Shown: one piece after another, positions 7,935 through 14,534 of the stretch
Position numbering within the stretch: position 1 is the first letter of the stretch
Layout of the letters: every line of letters begins with the position of its first letter
From: Lachnospiraceae bacterium UBA7054
GTDB lineage: Bacteria > Bacillota > Clostridia > Lachnospirales > Lachnospiraceae
DNA: 42,241 nucleotides
Reading direction: 5' to 3'
Assembly (NCBI GenBank): GCA_002492725.1
Contig: DLAF01000052.1
Coordinates: 534-42,774 of the forward strand
Notes under the pieces: generated by a model
What the model was told of the DNA's origin: nothing
The model's input: the letters and a program-made list of their open reading frames with translations, nothing else
The model's database searches: none
Program-made: the position numbers and the translations under genes

Positions 7935-8644
7935 ATCGGTATTTGAAACAGGAATTGAAAAAAGCTTTCGCAGTCCCTGTGTCCAATCCACAGAAAAAAG
8001 CACGATTTTTAAGAACGCTGCCACAGCCTTCGATCCCTATGTGGCAATTTTTGCTGACGCAGATCGCCTATCTCAGAAAACGGACACTGCTGCTCTCCGT
8101 ATTATTTCTCCTGCCCGTTGTGTCAGGCGGCCGCCATATGGATGCGGATACGTTGTGGATTCTGTCCGCGCTGATCCCTTTTCTGGCTCTGCTGGCGGTG
8201 ACAGAGGGCACACGCTCCACCGTGTACGGTATGCAGGAGTTTGAAATGTCCACCAGATTTTCCTTAAAAAGCGTGATGCTTGCCAGAATGAGTGTTTTAG
8301 GGCTGCTGGACGCGTTTGTAATCTGCGCTCTGATTCCCTTTTACGCCACAGCCGGCAGGCTTTCCCTGCTGCAGACGGGACTTTATCTCCTCGTTCCGTA
8401 TCTGCTGACCGTAAACGGCAGCCTGTGGTTCACCCGCCGTTTTCATGGCAGAGAAGCGCTTTACGGCAGTCTGTGCGCCGCAGCGTTTGTCAGCCTGTTA
8501 AGCTGCGGGCTGCGCTTGCTCGCAGACATTGTCTATCAGATTTCTTACGTTCCCTGGTGGCTGCTGCTTACGGTGTTTTTACTTGGAAAAACACCGCAGG
8601 GAATCTATCGCACCATCGCACAGACGGAAAGTTATGTATCATAA
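7931..8644 (+). CDS. multi-pass membrane protein of the sigma/ABC operon
   Basis: This 237-residue protein starts with a basic cytoplasmic segment of about 45 residues (MNRYLKQELKKAFAVP and following), then has roughly six hydrophobic helices (from TLLLSVLFLLPVV to WWLLLTVFLLG). The start overlaps the sigma factor stop (ATGA), with AAAGGAGG just upstream inside the sigma gene, so the two are probably translationally coupled. No enzyme motif is visible. The position between an ECF sigma factor and an ABC ATPase suggests either a second permease subunit or a membrane-bound regulator of the sigma factor. A structured repeat (8666-8797) separates it from the ATPase gene. Confidence 0.8.
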   Translation: MNRYLKQELKKAFAVPVSNPQKKARFLRTLPQPSIPMWQFLLTQIAYLRKRTLLLSVLFLLPVVSGGRHMDADTLWILSALIPFLALLAVTEGTRSTVYGMQEFEMSTRFSLKSVMLARMSVLGLLDAFVICALIPFYATAGRLSLLQTGLYLLVPYLLTVNGSLWFTRRFHGREALYGSLCAAAFVSLLSCGLRLLADIVYQISYVPWWLLLTVFLLGKTPQGIYRTIAQTESYVS

Positions 8645-8665
8645 AACATTTTAGATTGGAGAACA

Positions 8666-8797
8666 GATTGAAAAATAAGTCTGATGACCTAATTTTTCAA
8701 TCGCGAGTTTGTGTCGGAGCCACAAACTCGGAATCGCAGACGAGAATTTGAAATTCTCGTCGCGTGTCGTCGCAGAAAAATGCTCCGACAAGGAGGT
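8666..8797 (+). repeat. structured leader repeat, copy A (three hairpins ending at the Shine-Dalgarno)
   Basis: Three hairpins follow one another. Hairpin 1 pairs GATTGAAAAAT (8666-8676) with ATTTTTCAATC (8692-8702). Hairpin 2 pairs CGAGTTTGTG (8704-8713) with CACAAACTCG (8721-8730) around the loop TCGGAGC. Hairpin 3 pairs GACGAGAAT (8739-8747) with ATTCTCGTC (8753-8761). TGTCGGAGC (8712-8720, the hairpin 2 loop and its closing bases) is perfectly complementary to GCTCCGACA (8782-8790), which abuts the AAGGAGGT of the ABC ATPase gene. The same order recurs at 18757-18891 on the minus strand with compensatory stem changes. An RNA acting in cis on translation is the leading inference; a mobile palindromic repeat is the alternative. 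Confidence 0.75.
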
Positions 8798-8801
8798 CAT
8801 C

Positions 8802-9506
8802 ATGGAACTAATCATCGACAGAGTATCGAAACAATATCAGAATCACATCGCGGTTGACCGCATTTCTGCAAGGCTTCAAAAAGGCGTTTACGGTCTGCTT
8901 GGCGAAAACGGCGCCGGAAAAACCACCCTCATGCGGATGATCTGCGGCATCTTAAAGCCCACCAGCGGCTCCATCTCCTTTGACGGCATGGATGTGAGCG
9001 AAGAGGCATACCGCGCCTCTTTAGGTTATCTGCCGCAGGATTTCGGCTATTATCCCGAATTTACCGGGCAGGACTTTCTGCTGTATATGGCGGCGTTAAA
9101 GGGCCTTTCTAAGCCGCAGGCAAAGAAACGGGCAGCGGACCTGTTACAGCTGGTCTCTTTGGAGAATGTAGCAAAAAAGAAGACAAAAACCTATTCCGGC
9201 GGCATGAAACAGCGGCTTGGAATTGCACAGGCATTGCTTGCTCATCCCAAACTGCTGATCCTGGACGAGCCGACTGCCGGGCTGGATCCCAAGGAAAGAG
9301 TGCGGTTCCGCGACCTGATCAAGGACTTAGGCGAGGAAAGCGTCGTGCTGTTGTCCACGCACATCGTGTCGGATATCGAACACATTGCCGATACTGTCTT
9401 AATCATGAAGGGCGGCCAGCTGATTTGGCAGGATCGGTGGGACGATGGCCGCGGCAGTTTAGAAGACTTTTACTTACAGCATATCGATAAGGAGGCGAGA
9501 CAATGA
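8802..9506 (+). CDS. ABC transporter ATP-binding protein
   Basis: The ATG at 8802 follows AAGGAGGT; the upstream in-frame extension is the repeat element and is not credible coding. The 234-residue product has Walker A (GENGAGKTT, residues 34-42), the Q-loop region (YLPQDFGYYPEF), the signature (YSGGMKQRLG), Walker B (LLILDEPTAG) and the H-switch (LLSTHIVSDIE). It powers export by the permease encoded next, whose start overlaps this stop by four bases. The shape matches CcmA/drug or lantibiotic-immunity type ATPases. With the ECF sigma factor upstream it suggests an envelope-stress or peptide-export system; the substrate is unknown. Confidence 0.93.
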   Translation: MELIIDRVSKQYQNHIAVDRISARLQKGVYGLLGENGAGKTTLMRMICGILKPTSGSISFDGMDVSEEAYRASLGYLPQDFGYYPEFTGQDFLLYMAALKGLSKPQAKKRAADLLQLVSLENVAKKKTKTYSGGMKQRLGIAQALLAHPKLLILDEPTAGLDPKERVRFRDLIKDLGEESVVLLSTHIVSDIEHIADTVLIMKGGQLIWQDRWDDGRGSLEDFYLQHIDKEARQ

Positions 9507-10723
9507 AACATTTTGGCGCTTTATACCTGTTTGAGTGGAAAAAACTGTTAGGGAAAAAAATTGTTTGGATTTCTTTTTTACTGGGTATCCTGATCAGCTC
9601 CCTTTCCCTGAGCGCACCGCTTTTAGGAAACTATTATCTTGATGGAACATGTATGGGCACAAACTATGAGATGTATCAGACAGACAAAACATATGCCAAG
9701 GCGCTTGGCGGCCGGAAAATTGACCAACGCCTTTTGGAAGAGACGATAACTGCCTACCGAAAAATTCCGGAGACAGAGACGCTCGGCATTCATTATATGG
9801 CAACAGAAGAATACCAAAAATATGCCCGCCCATACGACGAAATCTTTATCTTTATCCGCAGAATGACTGGTATGCCGGTGTCGGAAATAATGCGATCCTG
9901 GCAGCCAAGCGAAACTGATCTGTATGCAAAAAGGCGTTCTTATCAGACTTCTTTATGGGAGGATTGGAGACTGTCTGTGGGGGAAATGGATTTTTGGCGT
10001 CAATGTGAGGATCAGATCAAAACCCCTTATCTCTATGAAGAACATAAACGATATCATGTCATTTTATCCAATTTTCAGGTCGCCGGGCTATTCGTACTGC
10101 TGCTGACCGCAATCTGCCTTTCGGGAATCTTTACCGATGAGCATACACGAAAGACAGATCAGATCGTTTTATGCAGTCCTTTGGGGAAGGCAAAGCTGTA
10201 TCTTGCTAAGATTGCCGTGGGAATCAGCTTTTCCGCGGCCAGTGCCACCCTGTACTGGCTATTTGTCCTGATCGTGACACGATGCCTGTATGGAACGAAC
10301 GGCTGTCAGGCGGCTTTTCAGCTGCTGGACGGGCCAAATGCAAATCCTGTCACCTGCGGGCAGGCTGTTCTGATTGCTTACGGAAATATGCTTGCTGCAG
10401 CCATCATAATCAGCGTATTCGTCATGGTATTGTCCGAGCTGCTAAAAAGCAGCATTGCCACATTGGCTATGGTAACCGGATTGCTGCTTCTGTCCACGTT
10501 CTTTCGCGTACCGAATCAGTACAGAGTGTTGGCGCAGATATGGGACTGGCTTCCCTGGTCTTTCCTTGCGCCCCGAAATGTATTCGGCGCATACACGATA
10601 TCCGTATTTGGCCGATACTTCACGCCCTGGCAGGCAGTTCCCGTAATTTACCTGGCGGCGGGCGCGTTGATTGCCGCCTTGGGAAAGAGGATCTACCAGC
10701 GGTTTCAGGTTTCGGGGCGGTGA
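9503..10723 (+). CDS. ABC-2 type transporter permease
   Basis: This 406-residue permease has a first transmembrane helix near residues 18-40. A large extracytoplasmic or soluble segment follows (about 45-185, rich in Tyr, Glu and Lys). Five or six further helices lie in the second half (from VAGLFVLLLTAICLSGIF onward, with a TRKTDQIVLCSPLGKAKLYLAKI coupling segment characteristic of ABC-2 permeases). It forms the membrane part of the transporter with the preceding ATPase, and the ATGA overlap indicates coupled translation. Its last 19 bases overlap the end of the convergent CPBP gene on the other strand. Substrate unknown; export of peptides or lipids is plausible. Confidence 0.87.
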   Translation: MKHFGALYLFEWKKLLGKKIVWISFLLGILISSLSLSAPLLGNYYLDGTCMGTNYEMYQTDKTYAKALGGRKIDQRLLEETITAYRKIPETETLGIHYMATEEYQKYARPYDEIFIFIRRMTGMPVSEIMRSWQPSETDLYAKRRSYQTSLWEDWRLSVGEMDFWRQCEDQIKTPYLYEEHKRYHVILSNFQVAGLFVLLLTAICLSGIFTDEHTRKTDQIVLCSPLGKAKLYLAKIAVGISFSAASATLYWLFVLIVTRCLYGTNGCQAAFQLLDGPNANPVTCGQAVLIAYGNMLAAAIIISVFVMVLSELLKSSIATLAMVTGLLLLSTFFRVPNQYRVLAQIWDWLPWSFLAPRNVFGAYTISVFGRYFTPWQAVPVIYLAAGALIAALGKRIYQRFQVSGR

Positions 10724-11556
10724 GTTTCTCTGCGCCGCATCCTCCACACCGCCACAAGCCCCACCGCTATATAGCCGATGATCGCCACCACCGAGGACTC
10801 GATGCCAAACTCACCGCCCGTCAAAAGAAATGCCCGCGTCTTAAGCACATAACTGCTGATGGAATACTCGTTTACCTCCGTGCCAATCGTCAGCCCGCCG
10901 CCTATGATAATCATATTCCAGACCGCGTGCACAATGGCGCTGTTCCAGACAGAACGCCCCTCCAGTGCAATCAGCGAAAACATGACGCCGACCATGGTTC
11001 CCGCCGCCATCACCTGCAGGCAGCTTAACAAACTGAAATCCATGCCGATGATATGAAGCGATGCAAAGAGCACGGAGGGGATAAGAATACCCGCTGCCTT
11101 TCCCCACTTTTTGATCACGGCATTCATCAGCAGTCCGCGAAACAGCAACTCCTCCACGACGCCTGCGCCCACTCCCGCAATAAAAATGCCCCGCGTCACA
11201 AATGCAAGCTTTGTCCCGGTATCCAACACATTTCTCTCATAAGTTCCGGGCAAAAGCAGATACACCGCGCTGACCAGGACAGGCAGCAGCACCGCGATAA
11301 CCGCCCATTTGATCTGAATCCGACATTTCGGAATACAAAATGCCTCCATTTCCTCTTTCAGATACTTGGTACAGTAAAGCCGCACCATGATGTAAGTCAA
11401 AACCGCGTAGAGCAGACCGCCCGCAATCTGGCACAACCAGGCGGGAACCCCCGCCGAGGCGAGCAATCCCATTAAAAGATTCTGCGACAAAAGAGAAGCC
11501 AGCACCAGAAATACAACGCTGACCACAATAGTCAATATCAGTTTCCCTGTCTTCAT
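10705..11556 (-). CDS. CPBP family intramembrane glutamic endopeptidase
   Basis: The ATG at 11556 gives 283 residues; the upstream in-frame codons cover the repeat-like leader and are excluded. AAGGG lies eight to nine bases before the start. About eight hydrophobic helices are visible, with the family motifs EELLFRGLLMN (catalytic Glu pair and Arg), a histidine in SVLFASLHIIG, and NSAIVHAVWN. It is a predicted membrane protease of the CAAX-processing and bacteriocin-processing superfamily; the substrate is unknown. It converges on, and overlaps by 19 bp, the ABC permease gene. Such proteases often accompany peptide exporters or immunity systems, so a link with that ABC unit is possible, although the genes are on opposite strands. 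Confidence 0.88.
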   Translation of the reverse strand: MKTGKLILTIVVSVVFLVLASLLSQNLLMGLLASAGVPAWLCQIAGGLLYAVLTYIMVRLYCTKYLKEEMEAFCIPKCRIQIKWAVIAVLLPVLVSAVYLLLPGTYERNVLDTGTKLAFVTRGIFIAGVGAGVVEELLFRGLLMNAVIKKWGKAAGILIPSVLFASLHIIGMDFSLLSCLQVMAAGTMVGVMFSLIALEGRSVWNSAIVHAVWNMIIIGGGLTIGTEVNEYSISSYVLKTRAFLLTGGEFGIESSVVAIIGYIAVGLVAVWRMRRRETHRPET

Positions 11557-11563
11557 TTTCTTA

Positions 11564-11660
11564 CCCTTGTCGGAACATCCGGTATTTTCCCGGTCATTTT
11601 TCTCTGTCAACGCAAATGATGGCGACAGGCGATGACCGACTTTGTGATGACCCGACACCC
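11564..11660 (-). repeat. structured leader repeat, copy C (degenerate)
   Basis: On the minus strand, CATCACAAAGTCGG (11649-11636) followed by TCATCGC matches copy B (18835-18817) with a single change. GTTCCGAC-A-AGGG (11576-11564) matches the pre-Shine-Dalgarno end of copy A. The 5' arm of hairpin 2 and hairpin 3 are not recognisable, so this copy looks decayed. GTCGGG (11656-11651) could still pair with TTCCGAC using one G-U pair. It ends at the ribosome binding site of the CPBP gene, in the same position relative to a start codon as copies A and B. Confidence 0.5.
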
Positions 11661-11757
11661 TTTCTGTTATCTATAACGAAATTATCCGCCGCATGTCTTC
11701 ACCCGCATCACGCAACAGGAAACCGCACGATATGATCCGCAGGATCCCTGATCAAAC

Positions 11758-12588
11758 TTACTCACAGGATATCTTGCCATACTCTTCCAGCCACTTCGCC
11801 ACCCCGTCCTCTTCATTGGAAGCGATCACACCCGTGGCATGCGCCTTTAACTCAGGCACCGCATTGGCTACGGCATAGCATTCATCTGAAATTTCAAACA
11901 TGGGAATATCATTGACGGCGTCCCCGAAAGACACCACTTTGTCGCAATGCCATATTTCCTTTAATCGTTTGATTGCCTCCGCCTTGGAAGCTTTTTTCGG
12001 CATGATCTCCAAAAAGTACTCAGGGCGGTACAGCTCCTGCTGCAGGGTCGTGCGAAACCGCTCGTCCCCGGAGAAAATCTCATAGAGAGGCAGCAATTCC
12101 GCCCTGTTTGCGATACAGGTAAAATAAAAGATATCTCCCTGATACAGACATGTCTCGTCAGCCAGCGGTCGAAATCTCCTGTCCCCTTTTCTCGAATCCA
12201 GATAGTGGCGAATGCCTTCATTCTCCCTGCCCGTCACATAGGAGACCCGCTCCACCCCGTCCACATAAGCGTAAACAAGAGGATTTCCGCCATGTTCCCG
12301 CAGGATGCCGATCGCATAAGCTGTCTCCTCCTCCGTAAAGGAAAGGAAGGAGATCACCTCCCCTGTATTCGGGTTCATGATTAGTACGCCGTTATAGGCA
12401 ATGATCGGAATGGTCGTTGATAAGCCTTTCGCCACCACGGACGCCGACACAAGAGAACGGGCGGTAGCATAGGTAAACTGCATGCCCTTTGCCACCAGCC
12501 CGTTGATCGTTTCAATGCTATATTGACTTATGCGGTCATTACTGTTCAACAGCGTACCGTCCAAGTCAGTCACATAAAGTGTGCTCAT
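11758..12588 (-). CDS. Cof-type HAD superfamily phosphatase
   Basis: The start at 12588 is preceded by GGAGG at an eight-base spacing; an ATG 15 bases earlier overlaps that site. The product has 276 residues. HAD motif I is VTDLDGTLLNS (nucleophile and acid/base Asp), motif II the Thr/Ser region near TYATARS, motif III lies near KKASKAEAIKRL, and motif IV is VVSFGDAVNDIPMF. The C2B-type cap in the middle places it in the Cof/YidA group of sugar phosphate and nucleotide phosphatases, which act on small phosphorylated metabolites in the cytoplasm. Substrate cannot be read from sequence. It lies downstream of the S1-domain gene on the same strand and may be co-transcribed with it. Confidence 0.92.
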   Translation of the reverse strand: MSTLYVTDLDGTLLNSNDRISQYSIETINGLVAKGMQFTYATARSLVSASVVAKGLSTTIPIIAYNGVLIMNPNTGEVISFLSFTEEETAYAIGILREHGGNPLVYAYVDGVERVSYVTGRENEGIRHYLDSRKGDRRFRPLADETCLYQGDIFYFTCIANRAELLPLYEIFSGDERFRTTLQQELYRPEYFLEIMPKKASKAEAIKRLKEIWHCDKVVSFGDAVNDIPMFEISDECYAVANAVPELKAHATGVIASNEEDGVAKWLEEYGKISCE

Positions 12589-12645
12589 GCTCTGCTCCTC
12601 CATGCCGGTGCCGTTTCCTGCACTGACACGCGGCAGAAATCTTCT

Positions 12646-13641
12646 CTACAGCTTCAGCTTGGAAAGCAAATCTCCCAAGCTTGTGGAAACCGACTCCCCG
12701 GAGGTGTACTCCTGCGGCTCTCTGTCTTCCTCCACGTCCTCCATGACCTCTTCTAACGCCTTCATGCTAAGACTGACCTTATTGTCATTGGTGTTTAAAA
12801 TCTTGACCTTGACCTTCTGCCCTTCCTTCAGGACTTCACTGGGCTTTTTGATCCTTCTCTGGCTGATCTGGGAGATGTGCACCAGACCGCTGATACCGTT
12901 CCCCAGATTTACAAAAGCGCCGTAGGGCATCAGGCTCTCCACCACGCCCTCCAGTACGGTGCCTGGTGCCATCATGGAAATGCAGTGTCTGCGCTCCTCC
13001 GCCTCTTTCTCACGAGCCACCGCCTTGCCGGAAAGCACCACTTTCTTCTTCTCCTGATCCACGGTGATTACCTTGACCTCAATCTCCTTACCGACCCAGG
13101 CATCCAAATCCTCCACATAATCCGTGGAAAGCTGGGAAGCGGGGATAAAGGCCCTCATGCCCTCCAAGAAAGCTACCACGCCGCTTTTTACACTCTCCTT
13201 GATGCGGACTTTCACAATCGTTTTCTCATCCAGCATCGCCTGTAACTTATCCCATGCCAGGACGTCGTTTGCCTCCTTCTTAGAAAGCTCGATATTGCCC
13301 TCGCCATCGTCCATTTTGATCACCGTCGCCTCGATCTCATCCCCCACGGCAATCTTGCCCGCTGCCAGAAAATCGGGATCGTTGCTTAAATTTTCCGCCT
13401 TGATGATACCCTGCGCGTAATATTTCAAGTCAAGGATGACCTCCTCCTCGTTCACGTCGATTACCGTACCCTTGATGATATCACCCTCGTCGATCTTGCG
13501 GAAGGAAGCCTCTAACTCGCGCTCATAATCTTTCATTGTCTCCGTGACGGTAGTTCCCGTTGCCTCCGCATTCCCGGCCGCGGTACTTTCCGTTATCTCA
13601 GCACTCTCCGCCGTAGTGTTTTCCTTCGCTGCCGTTTCCAT
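12646..13641 (-). CDS. S1 RNA-binding domain protein, S1-like (three S1 domains)
   Basis: The product is 331 residues from the ATG at 13641, which follows GGAGG at a five-base spacing; an ATG four codons earlier is the alternative. After an N-terminal Glu/Thr/Ala-rich linker of about 45 residues there are three S1 OB-fold domains (about 50-122, 137-208 and 226-297). The last contains the classic GTVLEGVVESLMPYGAFVNLG and GLVHISQIS pattern. The acidic C-terminal tail is not a domain. It is shorter than proteobacterial ribosomal protein S1 (six domains) and resembles the RpsA-like proteins of Firmicutes that bind mRNA or ribosomes. It is followed by the HAD gene. Annotation as rpsA would overstate what is known, so no symbol is given. 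Confidence 0.88.
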   Translation of the reverse strand: METAAKENTTAESAEITESTAAGNAEATGTTVTETMKDYERELEASFRKIDEGDIIKGTVIDVNEEEVILDLKYYAQGIIKAENLSNDPDFLAAGKIAVGDEIEATVIKMDDGEGNIELSKKEANDVLAWDKLQAMLDEKTIVKVRIKESVKSGVVAFLEGMRAFIPASQLSTDYVEDLDAWVGKEIEVKVITVDQEKKKVVLSGKAVAREKEAEERRHCISMMAPGTVLEGVVESLMPYGAFVNLGNGISGLVHISQISQRRIKKPSEVLKEGQKVKVKILNTNDNKVSLSMKALEEVMEDVEEDREPQEYTSGESVSTSLGDLLSKLKL

Positions 13642-13662
13642 TCTTTCCTCCATGATTCTTTC

Positions 13663-14430
13663 CTAATCCTGCCCTTCTATCGTATTTCCCGCATCGGGTT
13701 CCTGCCATTTTGCCTTATCTATTTTACAAAGCCCCAGCGCCGCGCCCAGAAACAGCCATCCGACGCCGAGACGATCGAGCATGACCGCCCTCAAATAAAA
13801 AGCGACCGCCCAATTCGTCGTATGATCAAAACTTTCCTGTGATTTTCTCGTCTGTACCAACTTCCACCACACATATGTCAAATCCACAGCCGTACACAAC
13901 GCCAATACTGCAGACGCTGACAAAATAACTACTGTTATATAATAGCAGATGCGAATAATCCGAACCGTCCGCCGCTTTCTGTCCTTCCAGATACAGATTC
14001 CGGCAAACGCCCATCCCGCCTCCGCAATCCCCCATCCGAACAAGACAAGCGCAAAAGGCTGCAACACATACTGCAGCAGCCAAACCGGATCCGGCGCAAA
14101 ATAGTGATATGCAAATTCCTTTGCATGCGGCATGAGAATCCCGATCACAGCAAGCAGTACGCCTGCTGTCACCAGCGCAGCTGCCGCCCTGACTTTCTGT
14201 CTCTTGCCGCCCTCTCTCTGATTCGTTTTTTTCGGACCGTAAATCAGGTCATTTATCTCTACTTCCAGCACGCCCGCCAGCTCAATCAAAAGCGCAATGT
14301 CCGGTTCGCTCTTTCCCGTCTCGTAGTTACTGATCGTCTGCCTGGTACAGTGCAGGCGTTCTGCCAGCTCATCCTGCGTCAGATTCTTTTCTTTCCTGAT
14401 CTTTCTGATATGTTTGCCAACCTCTGCCAT
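13663..14430 (-). CDS. XRE-family regulator with C-terminal membrane domain
   Basis: This 255-residue protein joins an N-terminal HTH_3 domain (residues 1-65, IRKIRKEKNLTQDELAERL with HCTRQTISNYETGKSEPD) to about four hydrophobic segments after residue 80. These start at AAAALVTAGVLLAVIGILM, pass through a Trp-rich helix region, and end near VGWLFLGAALGL. It is therefore a predicted membrane-tethered transcription factor, a form common in Clostridia and in places linked to envelope stress. A good ribosome binding site (GGAGGAG) precedes the ATG. It ends 21 bases before the S1-domain gene start, so the two may be linked. Targets unknown. Confidence 0.87.
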   Translation of the reverse strand: MAEVGKHIRKIRKEKNLTQDELAERLHCTRQTISNYETGKSEPDIALLIELAGVLEVEINDLIYGPKKTNQREGGKRQKVRAAAALVTAGVLLAVIGILMPHAKEFAYHYFAPDPVWLLQYVLQPFALVLFGWGIAEAGWAFAGICIWKDRKRRTVRIIRICYYITVVILSASAVLALCTAVDLTYVWWKLVQTRKSQESFDHTTNWAVAFYLRAVMLDRLGVGWLFLGAALGLCKIDKAKWQEPDAGNTIEGQD

Positions 14431-14507
14431 GCCGGTCTCCTCCTGTCAGACTTTCGTTTCTTTCGTCTGTCTTTCCCTGAACATAGCAGTTTTCGCCGCA
14501 AAAGTCA

Positions 14508-14524
14508 CGCAAAGATTCTTTGCG
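14508..14524 (-). terminator. short hairpin between the REC/hemerythrin gene and the XRE gene
   Basis: CGCAAAG and CTTTGCG form a perfect 7-bp stem with a three-base loop just after the stop codon of the hemerythrin/REC gene. On the minus strand it is followed by GACTTTTG, a weak T-run. It may be an inefficient intrinsic terminator or simply an inverted repeat. Confidence 0.35.
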
Positions 14525-14534
14525 CAAAGCGCTT

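Noticed and set aside
8666..8702. Hairpin 1 of copy A as an intrinsic terminator for the upstream sigma/membrane genes
   Set aside because: The T-run is inside the stem and no U-tract follows. It recurs with compensatory changes in copy B, where it is part of a larger repeated structure.
8709..8801. In-frame N-terminal extension of the ABC ATPase and the similar one on prfA (18753-18848)
   Set aside because: The two extensions resemble each other only because both lie in the structured repeat. The strong Shine-Dalgarno sits directly before the internal ATG in each case.
10282..11028. 248-codon plus-strand ORF spanning the convergent ABC permease and CPBP genes
   Set aside because: It overlaps two recognised genes in other frames, has no start signal, and its composition is not protein-like.
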